This document shows positions 46,222-56,188 of a DNA stretch of 64,000 nt, piece after piece. The notes under the pieces are model-generated. The model ran no database searches. It saw nothing but the letters and a program-made list of their open reading frames with translations, and was not told where the DNA came from. Each line of letters opens with the position of its first letter. Position 1 is the stretch's first letter. A program made the position numbers and the translations under genes. Location of the stretch: NCBI GenBank assembly GCA_004124875.1, contig SCKJ01000002.1:124001-188000 (forward strand), given 5' to 3'. This DNA comes from Fidelibacterota bacterium (GTDB taxonomy: Bacteria; Fidelibacterota; Marinisomatia; SCGC-AAA003-L08; TS1B11).

Positions 46222-48765
46222 ATGGCTGAAGCGAAAAAAAGAGTATTCCACATAGCCAAGGAGCTCAACATCTCCCACACGGAGATTATGGCGTTTTTAG
46301 AGCGCGAAGGCGAGGCGGTAGGCAGCCATATGTCCCCGGTTGAGCCCGATATCTACGAAAAGATACTGGGCGAGTTCGCCAAAGAGCGGGTGCTGGTTGA
46401 ACGGCGGCAGAAGGAAAAAAATCGCATTGATATCGAAACCGCGCGGCGTACCGAACGTGCTTCAAAAACCGCCCGTTTTGATCGAATATTGACATTGGAT
46501 GAACAGCGTGATCTTGAGAATGTGGAGGCCGAGAAGCAAAAAATTGAGGCAGCGGCCAAAATCCTGCAACAGGAAGTGGCAGCTGAGGAGAAGCGGAAAG
46601 AGGAAGAGTTTAAGCAACTTGCCCGCGAGGAGCTAACGCGTCAGAGCGAAGAGCCCGTGGCGGCGGCCGGAACGACGGCTAAGGAACAAAAGCGGGCGGC
46701 CCGGGGGGAGACCGGGATAACGGCAAAAACAGCCAGAAAGAAGGGGGCCAAAGAGGCCCCAGCGGAGCAGGAACCCAAAGCCAAGCTCACGCGGATCAAC
46801 CTCATCGATATAGAATCGAAAATCGAACAAGGCCGCAAGCGGCCCGCACAGAAAAGCAAGGATAAATCGCCCCGACAGCCCAAATCGGTCGAACAGACAT
46901 TGCGCCAAACCCTGGCCTCCATATCCACCAAGGAAAGAAAGCACCGGCCTGCGCGCAGAGATCGCGTGGAAGCGGAGGATACGGCAGGCGTCAATGAGGC
47001 CCGGTCCGTCGTGCACGTGCATGAGTTCATGTCGATCAACGAACTGGCCTCCGCCATGGACGTCCAACCGATGGAGGTCATTTCCGTATGCATGCAGCTC
47101 GGCATCATGGCCACCATCAACCAGCGCCTGGACATGGACACCATCACCTTGGTGGCCGAAGAATTCGATTTTGACATCACCGAAGATGCCGTGCTGAATG
47201 ACGAGACGATTCTCGAGGAACTTTCGGCGGGAGCCGAGGAGTCGCCCGCAGTGCGCAGACCCCCAATCGTGACCGTGATGGGCCATGTGGACCACGGCAA
47301 GACTTCGTTCCTCGACTCTGTCCGCTCCGCCAATGTGGTGGAAGGCGAGTCCGGTGGCATCACGCAGCACATCGGCGCCTATGCCGTCACATTGGATAAT
47401 GGCCAGCGCATCACATTTTTAGATACACCCGGCCACGCAGCATTCACTTCGATGCGGGCCAGGGGGGCCCAGGTCACCGATATCGTGGTGTTGATTGTCG
47501 CCGCCGATGACGCTGTCATGCCACAGACCATTGAAGCCATCGACCATGCCAAGGCCGCCAACGTCAGCATTGTCGTGGCCATCAACAAGATCGACAAGCC
47601 TGAGGCCGATGCGGAAAAGGTAAAGCGCGAGCTCTCCGAACTGGGTCTGCTGGTCGAAGACTGGGGCGGCAAGATTCAGAGCGCCGAAATCTCCGCCAAA
47701 ACCGGCGTCGGCATTGACGACCTCATGGATAAAATCTTGCTGGAGGCCGACTTGCTCGACCTCAAGGCAGTGCCTGACGGCCATGCCAACGGAACGGTCA
47801 TCGAGGCTCGCCTCGATAGAGGATTGGGCGCCGTGGCAACGGTGCTGGTACAGAAGGGGACCTTGCGGCAGGGAGATACCTTCCTGTGCGGCACGGAGCT
47901 GGGCAAAGTCAGGGCCATGATGAATGAGCATGGCGTCCGGGTCAAGGAAGCGAACCCCTCGGACCCTGTGCAGATATTGGGCTTTGATTCCGTGCCTCCT
48001 GCAGGTGACCGGTTCATTGTCTTCAAGGATGACCGCGAGGCCAAACGGATCAGCGATGAGCGCACTCGCATCAAGCGTGAACGGGTTTATCGCCGTAAAT
48101 CGGTGCAGACGCTCGACGAAATATCCAAGCAGATTCAGGAAGGCGCCGTTAAGCATCTCTCCATCCTCGTCAAGGGCGACGTGGACGGTTCCGTAGAAGC
48201 CATTACCGACTCCTTCTCCCAAATGGGCACCAGTGAAGTGGCCGTCAACATCATTCACCGGGGCGTGGGCATGGTGAGCGAAAGCGATATTCTGCTGGCC
48301 AAAACGTCTGGATCGATCATCATCGCGTTCCGGGTCGCGACCTCGGCCGGGGGCAAGGAGCTGGCCAGGAATGAGAGCGTCGAAATCCGGGATTATGATG
48401 TCATCTACGATGCCGTCAACGAGGTGAAACTGGCCCTCGAAGGCCTTCTGGAGCCGGAGAAAGTTGAAAGCGCACTGGGTGTGGCGGTCGTGCGCGATAC
48501 CTTTAAGGTGCCGAAGCTGGGGGTGATTGCCGGGGTTTACATCAATGAAGGCGTGGCCGTCCGAAACGCTTACCTGCGGGTCAAACGCGATGATGAAATA
48601 ATTCACGAAGGCCTGCTCACCTCCTTGAGGCGTTTTAAAGATGACGTCAAGGAAGTGCAGTCTGGCTTCGAGTGCGGCATTGGCGTGGAAGGATTCACCG
48701 ATTTTGAAAATGGCGACCTCATCGAAATTTACGAAGTGAAGGAAATCAAGCGGACCCTTGCCTGA
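46222..48765 (+). CDS. infB: Translation initiation factor IF-2
   Basis: 847 residues. IF2 N-terminal helical domain ([12 protein letters not shown]), a long charged Lys/Glu/Arg-rich linker to ~residue 260, then the GTPase: [24 protein letters not shown]-terminal domains bind fMet-tRNA. ATG 46222 lies 14 bases after nusA. TTG of rbfA overlaps its stop. Confidence 0.98.
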   Translation: MAEAKKRVFHIAKELNISHTEIMAFLEREGEAVGSHMSPVEPDIYEKILGEFAKERVLVERRQKEKNRIDIETARRTERASKTARFDRILTLDEQRDLENVEAEKQKIEAAAKILQQEVAAEEKRKEEEFKQLAREELTRQSEEPVAAAGTTAKEQKRAARGETGITAKTARKKGAKEAPAEQEPKAKLTRINLIDIESKIEQGRKRPAQKSKDKSPRQPKSVEQTLRQTLASISTKERKHRPARRDRVEAEDTAGVNEARSVVHVHEFMSINELASAMDVQPMEVISVCMQLGIMATINQRLDMDTITLVAEEFDFDITEDAVLNDETILEELSAGAEESPAVRRPPIVTVMGHVDHGKTSFLDSVRSANVVEGESGGITQHIGAYAVTLDNGQRITFLDTPGHAAFTSMRARGAQVTDIVVLIVAADDAVMPQTIEAIDHAKAANVSIVVAINKIDKPEADAEKVKRELSELGLLVEDWGGKIQSAEISAKTGVGIDDLMDKILLEADLLDLKAVPDGHANGTVIEARLDRGLGAVATVLVQKGTLRQGDTFLCGTELGKVRAMMNEHGVRVKEANPSDPVQILGFDSVPPAGDRFIVFKDDREAKRISDERTRIKRERVYRRKSVQTLDEISKQIQEGAVKHLSILVKGDVDGSVEAITDSFSQMGTSEVAVNIIHRGVGMVSESDILLAKTSGSIIIAFRVATSAGGKELARNESVEIRDYDVIYDAVNEVKLALEGLLEPEKVESALGVAVVRDTFKVPKLGVIAGVYINEGVAVRNAYLRVKRDDEIIHEGLLTSLRRFKDDVKEVQSGFECGIGVEGFTDFENGDLIEIYEVKEIKRTLA

Positions 48766-49132
48766 TTATCGTAAGTCGGCTGCCCCTCGAGCCCTGCGAG
48801 TTGCCGATGAAATCCAACGCATTCTCGGGCCTATTTTCGACTCCAAATTGCGCTCCTGGAATGTCGATCTGCTCACGGTCACCCAGGTGGAGCTGAGCCG
48901 GGATCTGAAAAATGCCGCGGTCTATGTCAGCTTGCTTAATCCATCTCCCGATGCGATTTCAGTCCTGCGCGCATTGCGCCACAAGAAAAAAGAGATTCGT
49001 TACCTGATGGGATCCATACTGCAGACCAAGTATGTGCCGCAGCTCAAGTTTTTCATCGATGAGTCCACTGAGCGCTCATCGCGCATCAACGCCATTATTG
49101 AGGAACTCCACGGTGACGCCCCCGAAGATTGA
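48758..49132 (+). CDS. rbfA: Ribosome-binding factor A
   Basis: 124 residues from TTG 48758, overlapping infB by 8 bases. R-V-A-D-E-I-Q-R-I-L at the start and V-T-Q-V-E-L-S-R-D-L-K-N-A-A-V-Y-V match the KH-like RbfA fold. Y-V-P-Q-L-K-F-F-I-D-E-S near the end is diagnostic. It assists 30S maturation. truB starts inside it. Confidence 0.95.
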   Translation: MPDYRKSAAPRALRVADEIQRILGPIFDSKLRSWNVDLLTVTQVELSRDLKNAAVYVSLLNPSPDAISVLRALRHKKKEIRYLMGSILQTKYVPQLKFFIDESTERSSRINAIIEELHGDAPED

Positions 49133-49826
49133 TCTCAGCGACATTGGATTCAATGATATTGACCTCAATGATGCCATCCAGCCGTTCTGGAAACCGGCAG
49201 GTTGGTCCTCTTTCGATGTCATCCGTAAAACCAGGCGTGTAACGAGAGCCCGGAAAATAGGCCACGCCGGCACTCTCGATCCATTTGCCACGGGCATTCT
49301 GATCCTCTGCTTCGGAAAGGCGACCAAACGCGCGCCGGATATGATGGACCTCGATAAGGAATACGAGGGCACCGTCTTGCTGGGAACCCTCACCGATACT
49401 CTCGACCCTACAGGTCAGGTGACCCAAACCGGGGCTGTGCCCCCGCTGTCAAAAGACGATCTGACCCAGGCCCTGACGGCATTTGTAGGCACTATTGAAC
49501 AGGTACCGCCCATGTACTCGGCGCTGAAACGGGGCGGCCGCCGGCTTTACCAGCTGGCACGCGAAGGGCAGCAGGTCGACCTGCAGCCGCGGCCTGTCCG
49601 TGTGGACAGCATCGAGCTGCTCAGCTGGTCACCGCCGGACACTTTTTCAATGAGGGTCACCTGTGGAAAAGGGACCTATATCAGATCTCTGGCCCGGGAT
49701 ATTGCTGCTGCGCTGGGGACAGTGGGGCATTTAAAGCAGCTCTGCCGGACCCGCGTGGGTCCTTACGGCCGGGAGCAGGCCATCACCATGGAGCAAATAG
49801 GTCGATGGACACCTATCGCCAACTGA
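49113..49826 (+). CDS. truB: tRNA pseudouridine-55 synthase
   Basis: 237 residues from GTG 49113, 20 bases inside rbfA; the longer frame is rejected. Motif I K-P-A-G-W-S-S-F-D-V, catalytic motif H-A-G-T-L-D-P-F-A-T-G (the Asp), and K-G-T-Y-I-R-S-L-A-R-D are all present. Shorter than E. coli TruB, lacking most of the PUA-like C-terminus. Overlaps ribF by 22 bases. Confidence 0.96.
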   Translation: MTPPKIDLSDIGFNDIDLNDAIQPFWKPAGWSSFDVIRKTRRVTRARKIGHAGTLDPFATGILILCFGKATKRAPDMMDLDKEYEGTVLLGTLTDTLDPTGQVTQTGAVPPLSKDDLTQALTAFVGTIEQVPPMYSALKRGGRRLYQLAREGQQVDLQPRPVRVDSIELLSWSPPDTFSMRVTCGKGTYIRSLARDIAAALGTVGHLKQLCRTRVGPYGREQAITMEQIGRWTPIAN

Positions 49827-50779
49827 GCGAAGTGGCTCCTCTTAAGGGCTCGATTTTGACCATCGGGACTTTTGACGGCCTCCACTTGGGTCATCAGGAG
49901 GTGATCGGGAAAACCTGCCGGTTGGCGCGGGATAAAAATGTTCCTGCCGTCGTGATTACCTTCGATCCCCATCCGCGCCGCGTGCTAGCCCCGGACGATG
50001 ACTCGCCTGTGCAGTTGATACTGAGCCTGGCCGACAAACTGGAGCAGCTCGGCGAGCTAGGCGTCGATGTCACTCTGGTGGTTGAGTTTAACCGGCAGAT
50101 CAGCCTCCTCAGCGCGCAAAACTTTCTGGAGGACTATGTCATCGCGCCGTTTCATCCGTCGACCATTGTCGTGGGCCACGATAACCGGTTCGGGCATAAT
50201 CGCGAAGGGGACGCCCATTTTCTACAGAAACTAGGTCCAGAATTTCACTACTCAGTCGTTGAGGTAACGGAAGTAAGTTCCCCAGCTGAAGAAGTCATCA
50301 GCAGTAGCCGCATCCGCCGCCTGATAAGCGCTGGTCAGTGCGAGGAAGTGGGGGCCGCCCTGGGCCGCCCATATGCCGTTAAAGCGACGGTTGTCAAGGG
50401 CGATGGCAGGGGGCGGGAGATCGGTTTCCCAACCGCAAATTTAACGCCGGTTGAACCTGATCAGCTGTTGCCGCAAGGGGGCGTATTTGTGGCCTGGGCG
50501 GAGCTGGATGGCGATGTCCATTATGGGATGGTCAACATTGGCAGCCGGCCGACCTTTGGCGGCGGCAATATCGTCATGGAGATACACCTGTTCACCAGCG
50601 GATTGAAGGACCTTTATGGCCGCACATTAAAGGTGGCCTTTCTGCATCGCCTGCGTGACGAGAAAAAATTTGAAAGCGTGAATGCCCTGGTCGATCAGTT
50701 AGGACAGGACAGGAAAAAATCATTGGAATGGATCAACGAAAATCATGAAGGGGAAATAGTTCATGCCCTTGTCGTCTGA
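49805..50779 (+). CDS. ribF: Bifunctional riboflavin kinase/FAD synthetase
   Basis: 324 residues. N-terminal nucleotidyltransferase: [12 protein letters not shown] and I-S-S-S-R-I-R. C-terminal kinase: [15 protein letters not shown] and G-S-R-P-T-F-G. Makes FMN and FAD. ATG 49805 is inside truB; its end overlaps rpsO by 17 bases. Confidence 0.96.
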   Translation: MDTYRQLSEVAPLKGSILTIGTFDGLHLGHQEVIGKTCRLARDKNVPAVVITFDPHPRRVLAPDDDSPVQLILSLADKLEQLGELGVDVTLVVEFNRQISLLSAQNFLEDYVIAPFHPSTIVVGHDNRFGHNREGDAHFLQKLGPEFHYSVVEVTEVSSPAEEVISSSRIRRLISAGQCEEVGAALGRPYAVKATVVKGDGRGREIGFPTANLTPVEPDQLLPQGGVFVAWAELDGDVHYGMVNIGSRPTFGGGNIVMEIHLFTSGLKDLYGRTLKVAFLHRLRDEKKFESVNALVDQLGQDRKKSLEWINENHEGEIVHALVV

Positions 50780-51032
50780 AAAAATACAGGAGCTCGTTAC
50801 GAAATACGGCGCCAACGATAAAGACACAGGGGCGCCTCAGGTCCAAATCGCACTGCTCACTGAGCAGATCAGCGAATTGACCGGGCATTTCAAAGTCCAC
50901 AAGAAAGATCACCACAGCCGCCGTGGCCTGTTGAAAATGGTAGGCCAGCGCCGCAGGCTTATGACCTATCTCAAGCGCACCAATGCGGATGTTTACAGCA
51001 CATTGATCAAGGATCTAGGTCTGCGCGGATAA
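50763..51032 (+). CDS. rpsO: 30S ribosomal protein S15
   Basis: 89 residues. [14 protein letters not shown], then [20 protein letters not shown] are the rRNA-binding features of S15. Ribosome site AGGGG lies inside ribF. The rpsO-pnp order is conserved. An A-rich 57-base gap before pnp holds no clear terminator. Confidence 0.97.
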   Translation: MPLSSEKIQELVTKYGANDKDTGAPQVQIALLTEQISELTGHFKVHKKDHHSRRGLLKMVGQRRRLMTYLKRTNADVYSTLIKDLGLRG

Positions 51033-51089
51033 GATATCATCAAGTAGAAGCACAAAAAAAAACACCAACAGAAAGAGTCAGAAACAATA

Positions 51090-53267
51090 ATGACAGTCAA
51101 AACACTAGAATTGGCGGGCCGGGAGCTCATCATCGAAACAGGCCGCATGGCCAAGCAGTCTCATGGATCGGTCACCGTCCGCTACGGCGACACGGTTGTG
51201 CTGGTCACAGCGGTATCCAACAGGGGACCCGGGGTAGACCGGGGCTTTTTTCCGCTCACCGTGGAGTACCGGGAAAAAACTTACGCGGCGGGGAATATTC
51301 CTGGAGGATTTTTCAAGCGTGAAGGGCGGCCCACCGAGCGGGAAATTTTAAGCGCCCGCCAAATTGACAGGCCCTGCAGGCCGCTGTTCCCCGTCGGCTA
51401 CATGGCCGAAACCCAGATTATCGTCAACGTCCTCTCGATGGATGAGGATAACCTGCCTGACGTTTTAGGCATTATCGGCGCATCGATAGCGTTATCGATC
51501 TCGGACATCCCCTGGAACGGACCCATTGCCGCAGTGCGCGTGGGAAAAGTCGACGACAAACTGGTGCTCAATCCCACCAATGAACAGCTCGAAATGAGCA
51601 CCATGGAGATTGTCGTGGTCGGCATGCAGGAGTCCATCATCATGGTCGAGGGCGAGTCTCACGAAATTTCCGAGGAGGAACTGATCTCCGCTCTGCAATA
51701 TGCGCAGGAGGCGATTACCGATATTATTGCCCTGGGGGACGAGCTGGTCGCCGAGCTGGGGCAGGCCAAGCGTGAGTTCACCGTTCCCGAGGTTGATCAA
51801 GACCTGTTGAAAGCGGTAGCTGAAAAGGTGGAGCCCAAACTCGATGAGCTGAACAGTCCCAAGATGAAAGAAGATCGCTATGGGGCGGTCGACGCCTTCA
51901 TTTTGTCGCTGCAGGAAGAGTTGGCTGAGGCGTATCCCGAGCAGGAAAAAGTGATCGCGGGCCATGCGGATGAGCTGATCAAAAATGACCTGCGGGCCAA
52001 AACCTTGGCTGGCGTCCGGGCTGACGGCCGCAAAAATGATGAAATTCGCGACATCTCCGCGGAAGTCTCGGTCCTGCCGCGCACCCACGGCTCGGCCCTG
52101 TTTACCAGGGGCGAAACGCAGGCGCTGGCCGTCGCCACCTTGGGCACCAAGCGGGATGAGCAGCTCATCGACGACCTGCTGGGCACCTGGTACAAGAACT
52201 TCATGCTGCACTACAACTTCCCGCCCTTTTCGGTAGGAGAGGCCCGCATGATGCGCGGCACCAGCCGGCGTGAGATAGGGCACGGCAATCTGGCCGAGCG
52301 CTCGATTTCGAAAATGCTGCCGGCATTTGAGGATTTCCCCTACACCATTCGACTGGTGTCGGAGATTCTCGAATCCAACGGCAGTTCGTCCATGGCCACA
52401 GTATGCGCCTGCTCTTTGGCGCTCATGGATGCCGGCGTGCCTATATTGGCGCCCATTGCCGGTATTGCCATGGGCCTGATCAAGGAGGGCGACAAATACG
52501 TTATCCTGTCGGACATTTTGGGCACCGAGGATCATCTGGGCGACATGGACTTTAAGGTGGCCGGCACATCTGAGGGGATCAACGCCATTCAAATGGACCT
52601 GAAGACCTTGGGCATCTCGGTTGATATTATGCGTGAGGCACTGGAGCAGGCCCGTGAGGGACGCCTGTTTATCCTGGGGAAAATGAACGCCGTATTGGAT
52701 AAACATCGGGACGAGATCAACCAGTACGCTCCCCGCATTTTCCATACCTCCATCGACCCGGAGAAGATTGGCGCCCTTATCGGTCCGGGTGGACGCGTGA
52801 TCAAGCAGATCCAAAAAGAGACCGGTTGCGACATTAATGTTGAAGATGATGGCACCATTGTTATCAGCGGCTCGGCAGATGACGATCTGGAAGGGGCCAA
52901 ACGCGCCGTGAAGCTTATTTCTACCGATCCGGAAGTAGGGTCGACTTATGAGAGTACGGTCGTGCGCATCATGGACTTCGGCGCTTTTGTCAGCATCGCC
53001 CCCGGCAAGGAAGGGCTGGTGCATATCTCCCAGTTGGCCCATGAGCGGGTCAACAAAGTGACCGATGTGGTGAGAATGGGCGACAAGGTTGAAGTCAAGC
53101 TGATCAAGATCGATGACATGGGCCGTCTCGACTTCAGCCGCAAGGCGCTGCTTGAACGTCCGGCCGGAATGCCCGAGAGAAGCAACGAAAACGACGGGCG
53201 TAGCGGCAATGGCCGGCCTGACCGTGGCAGAAGGCCCGGCGGAAGGGGCGGCCCACGGAGGCGGTAA
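51090..53267 (+). CDS. pnp: Polyribonucleotide nucleotidyltransferase (PNPase)
   Basis: 725 residues. Two RNase PH domains (first near residues 10-140, second ~310-540 with T-R-G-E-T-Q-A), then KH (G-P-G-G-R-V-I-K-Q-I) and S1 (A-F-V-S-I-A-P-G-K-E-G-L-V-H-I-S-Q). A Gly/Arg-rich tail (G-R-R-P-G-G-R-G-G-P-R-R-R) ends it. Phosphorolytic mRNA decay. Confidence 0.98.
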   Translation: MTVKTLELAGRELIIETGRMAKQSHGSVTVRYGDTVVLVTAVSNRGPGVDRGFFPLTVEYREKTYAAGNIPGGFFKREGRPTEREILSARQIDRPCRPLFPVGYMAETQIIVNVLSMDEDNLPDVLGIIGASIALSISDIPWNGPIAAVRVGKVDDKLVLNPTNEQLEMSTMEIVVVGMQESIIMVEGESHEISEEELISALQYAQEAITDIIALGDELVAELGQAKREFTVPEVDQDLLKAVAEKVEPKLDELNSPKMKEDRYGAVDAFILSLQEELAEAYPEQEKVIAGHADELIKNDLRAKTLAGVRADGRKNDEIRDISAEVSVLPRTHGSALFTRGETQALAVATLGTKRDEQLIDDLLGTWYKNFMLHYNFPPFSVGEARMMRGTSRREIGHGNLAERSISKMLPAFEDFPYTIRLVSEILESNGSSSMATVCACSLALMDAGVPILAPIAGIAMGLIKEGDKYVILSDILGTEDHLGDMDFKVAGTSEGINAIQMDLKTLGISVDIMREALEQAREGRLFILGKMNAVLDKHRDEINQYAPRIFHTSIDPEKIGALIGPGGRVIKQIQKETGCDINVEDDGTIVISGSADDDLEGAKRAVKLISTDPEVGSTYESTVVRIMDFGAFVSIAPGKEGLVHISQLAHERVNKVTDVVRMGDKVEVKLIKIDDMGRLDFSRKALLERPAGMPERSNENDGRSGNGRPDRGRRPGGRGGPRRR

Positions 53268-53306
53268 TCTGCACCAGCTGGCACATTTGCCGGTAGAGGT
53301 AATAAA

Positions 53307-54422
53307 ATGGTTATTGGTGTTCCACGCGAAATCAAGTCCCAGGAAAATCGCATTGCCCTGACCCCCTTCGGCGCTGAAACATTGGTGGCAAAGGGGCATC
53401 AGGTGTTGCTGCAGGTTGATGCCGGATTGGGTTGTGGGTATGACAATGAGGTCTACCGCCAAGCCGGCGCAGATCTGATTCAGTCGCCCAATGAAATCTT
53501 CGAACGGTCGGATTTGATTCTTAAGGTCAAGGAACCGCAGACGGTCGAAATCGACATGCTGCGCGAGGAGCAGGTCGTCTTCACTTACTTTCATTTCGCG
53601 GCTGACAGAGAGCTGACCGAGCGTTTCAGGGATACCGGAGCGACGGCCATCGCCTACGAAACGGTGCAGCTGCCTTCAGGTGAACTGCCCCTGCTCACGC
53701 CCATGTCTGAAGTGGCGGGACGTATGTCTGTGCAGGAAGGGGCCCGCATACTGGAGATGAGCAGCGGCGGCCGTGGTATCCTGTTGTCGGGCGTCCCGGG
53801 CGGCCAACCGGCAACGGTGACGATCTTGGGGGGTGGGGTGGTGGGCTACAACGCCGCCAAGATCGCCGCCGGCATGGGGGCCAACGTCTACATCCTGGAT
53901 GTCGATATCGACCGGCTGCGCTACCTGGAGGACGTGATGCCGCCTAATGTCACCACCATCTATTCCAATCCGCAAGCCATCCGGGAGCTCCTTGGCCGCA
54001 CCGACCTGCTGATAGGCGCAGTACTGGTGGTGGGGGCCAAAGCGCCTAAACTGGTAACGCGCGACATGCTGGAGCTGATGCGCACCGGCTCGGTCATTGT
54101 AGATGTGGCCGTTGATCAGGGCGGTTGCGTGGAAACGTGCCACCCGACCACCCATGAAGACCCCACATTTGTCATTGACGGTGTCGTGCATTACTGCGTG
54201 GCCAATATGCCCGGGGCCGTGCCCAATACCAGCACTCAGGCGCTGACCAATTCAACCTTCCCCTACGTGGCGCAAATCGCTGATCTGGGCGCGGAAGAGG
54301 CGCTGCGCCAGAATGCAGCTCTGCTGAAGGGGTTGAACAGTTATCACGGCAAAATCACCCACAGAGGGGTTTCCGAGGCGTTCGGCATGACCTTTGTGGA
54401 GCCATCGGCGGCGCTGAATTAG
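53307..54422 (+). CDS. ald: Alanine dehydrogenase
   Basis: 371 residues, normal length. Substrate residues L-K-V-K-E-P (Lys) and Y-F-H-F-A-A-D (His), and the Rossmann loop I-L-G-G-G-V-V-G-Y-N-A-A are intact. V-D-V-A-V-D-Q-G-G-C and N-M-P-G-A-V-P-N-T-S are diagnostic. It interconverts alanine and pyruvate with NAD. It follows pnp after 39 bases but is not part of the translation cluster. Confidence 0.96.
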   Translation: MVIGVPREIKSQENRIALTPFGAETLVAKGHQVLLQVDAGLGCGYDNEVYRQAGADLIQSPNEIFERSDLILKVKEPQTVEIDMLREEQVVFTYFHFAADRELTERFRDTGATAIAYETVQLPSGELPLLTPMSEVAGRMSVQEGARILEMSSGGRGILLSGVPGGQPATVTILGGGVVGYNAAKIAAGMGANVYILDVDIDRLRYLEDVMPPNVTTIYSNPQAIRELLGRTDLLIGAVLVVGAKAPKLVTRDMLELMRTGSVIVDVAVDQGGCVETCHPTTHEDPTFVIDGVVHYCVANMPGAVPNTSTQALTNSTFPYVAQIADLGAEEALRQNAALLKGLNSYHGKITHRGVSEAFGMTFVEPSAALN

Positions 54423-54498
54423 TCATCTTCAGACGTATAATCAGCTCGATACTGTAGCGATATATAGTCCTTGCATCCTCACTTATCTGTACTTACAC

Positions 54499-54513
54499 TA
54501 AAGTAGTACTTTA
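54499..54513. promoter_or_regulatory. Palindrome overlapping a promoter before the MerR gene
   Basis: TAAAGTA-G-TACTTTA is a perfect 7+7 palindrome. A candidate promoter (TTGCAT, spacer 17, TACACT at 54494-54499) abuts it, so the dyad would sit at the transcription start. It may be an autoregulatory operator for the downstream MerR-type regulator; unproven. Confidence 0.45.
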
Positions 54514-54538
54514 ATTTATAAACTTTGCAGGGGCTGCC

Positions 54539-54907
54539 TTGGCGCTTGACGTTAAGAAATTGTACTATTCCATCGGCGAAGTCAGTGAAATCACCGGCTT
54601 GAAGCCGTATGTGCTGCGCTACTGGGAGACAGAGTTCTCCAATTTGGCCCCTTCCAAAAACCCCACCGGCAACAGGGCTTACACCCAAAAAGATATTAAC
54701 ATCATCCTGGCCATCAAGCGCCTGCTGTACCAGGAACGCTTTACCATTGAGGGGGCCCGCAACTTTTTTAAAGGCCGCCAGGGCGAGGATGGCCAACCGC
54801 TCAGCGGCTCCGGCGCCATACGTGCCCGGGATGAGGCCCGCCAGGTGTTGGAGGAAATTCATGCCTCCCTGGGAGACCTGCTGAATATCGTGCGCAAGGA
54901 AAAGTGA
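54539..54907 (+). CDS. MerR-family transcriptional regulator
   Basis: 122 residues from TTG 54539. The winged helix is clear: Y-Y-S-I-G-E-V-S-E-I-T-G-L-K-P-Y-V-L-R-Y-W-E-T-E-F, then G-N-R-A-Y-T-Q-K-D-I-N-I-I-L-A-I-K-R-L-L-Y. The variant L-R-Y-W-E-T-E-F is typical of the short MerR group often found in FCB genomes. No metal cysteines. Inducer unknown. Confidence 0.88.
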   Translation: MALDVKKLYYSIGEVSEITGLKPYVLRYWETEFSNLAPSKNPTGNRAYTQKDINIILAIKRLLYQERFTIEGARNFFKGRQGEDGQPLSGSGAIRARDEARQVLEEIHASLGDLLNIVRKEK

Positions 54908-54946
54908 CGCAATCGCTTCAGTCGAAAAGTAAATTGATAGCTGTAA

Positions 54947-55020
<74 letters not shown>

Positions 55021-55072
55021 CTCGTGGGGCTAAGCCCCCCATTTCTCCATTACCCGGCACGGGAATCGACCT

Positions 55073-55555
55073 ATGGATTCTGACATTCGCAAGCAGGTAA
55101 TGCGCCTGTTTACCTACGGCGTCTACGTGCTGACGGCCCGGCAGAAGGACGAAGTGGTTGGCTCCACCGTCACTTGGGTCTCCCAGGCCTCCTTCGAGCC
55201 CCTGCGCATCACCGTGGCCGTCAAGGTGGGGGGGCGTGCCCACGAAATGCTGCAAACCGGCAGCAAGTTTGCCCTGAACCTGATCGGCCAGAACCAGCGG
55301 GAAATAGCCGCGGCATTCTTCAAACCGCCCAAATGGAGTGACGGACAACTCAGCGGTTACCCTTGCCACGATGGCGCACTCAGCGGCGCGCCGATCCTGG
55401 ATGACGCCCCCGGCTGGCTGGAGGCGCAGATCAACGGCAGCATCGAAGGCGGCGACCACACCATATTCGTCGCTGATGTGCTCGACCTGGGTCTCAACGG
55501 CGATGCGCTGGACTCTCTGGCGTTGCGGGACACGCCGTGGCACTACGGGCATTAA
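55073..55555 (+). CDS. Flavin-reductase-like FMN-binding protein
   Basis: 160 residues. The split-barrel flavin reductase fold is suggested by T-Y-G-V-Y-V-L-T-A (strand 1), G-S-T-V-T-W-V-S-Q-A-S-F-E-P and F-A-L-N-L-I-G-Q-N-Q. Related proteins reduce FMN or support high-molecular-weight rubredoxin-type electron flow. No partner gene is adjacent, so the substrate is open. Confidence 0.8.
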   Translation: MDSDIRKQVMRLFTYGVYVLTARQKDEVVGSTVTWVSQASFEPLRITVAVKVGGRAHEMLQTGSKFALNLIGQNQREIAAAFFKPPKWSDGQLSGYPCHDGALSGAPILDDAPGWLEAQINGSIEGGDHTIFVADVLDLGLNGDALDSLALRDTPWHYGH

Positions 55556-55568
55556 ACAGAGGCAGCCT

Positions 55569-56066
55569 ATGATGCGCCACCACCACGATTCTAGGATGAG
55601 TAGCCGATTTATTGCCCTCATGCTTATGTTGGTTTTTGGCCGGCCACTTATTGGACAGGTAAGGCTAGATTACGTCAGCCCCGGGGTGCAGATAGGTCGC
55701 ACTTTGGGAGTGGGAAATTTCGTTTCTGCCCAAATCACCGTTGGGGCGTTCGGGGATGATAATCGCGGGTATCCAGGTGCGACCATCGGCATGCGTTGGC
55801 AGGAAAAAGGTACTACCGTATATATGGATGTGCAGTTATCCGCTATTGCAGTTGGGGCAGGAATCGGCATAGCCTTAATATTTCCCCAGCCTGGTCGAGG
55901 GCGTGACAAGTTGATCGAAAGTGGCTTGCGCTTCAAAGGATACGCCGGAATGCTGGCCTATGCGACCTACGATGTCCTGAAATTGAAAGGCAAACCTTAC
56001 GAGAAAAATATAGGGCTGATTGTAGTGAAACCGAGTGGACCTATCTTCGAGTTCGGCTTCTTTTAA
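55569..56066 (+). CDS. Hypothetical secreted/outer-membrane protein
   Basis: 165 residues from ATG 55569 (AGAGG nine bases upstream); ATG 55596 is a possible shorter start. A signal peptide (F-I-A-L-M-L-M-L-V-F-G-R-P-L-I-G-Q) precedes glycine-rich β-strand-like sequence, and the end E-F-G-F-F resembles a barrel terminus. Fourteen bases after the flavin-reductase gene. No family recognised. Confidence 0.55.
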   Translation: MMRHHHDSRMSSRFIALMLMLVFGRPLIGQVRLDYVSPGVQIGRTLGVGNFVSAQITVGAFGDDNRGYPGATIGMRWQEKGTTVYMDVQLSAIAVGAGIGIALIFPQPGRGRDKLIESGLRFKGYAGMLAYATYDVLKLKGKPYEKNIGLIVVKPSGPIFEFGFF

Positions 56067-56188
56067 TGATTTAATTTGTCGCTATGCTCATAGGTGCCAA
56101 GGCCTACCCTTCTCTATTAAATTCCGCACATTGAAGCGGCCAGACGCGGCTTCATTTCGATCACGTTAACCAGCGCTATGGGGCCATA

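Noticed and set aside
47419-48606. 395-residue minus-strand frame opposite infB
   Set aside because: Antisense shadow of the conserved IF-2 GTPase; no motif of its own.
51492-53594. 700-residue open frame on the minus strand opposite pnp and ald
   Set aside because: It lies fully antisense to two certain genes, has no family features and arises from GC-rich codon use.
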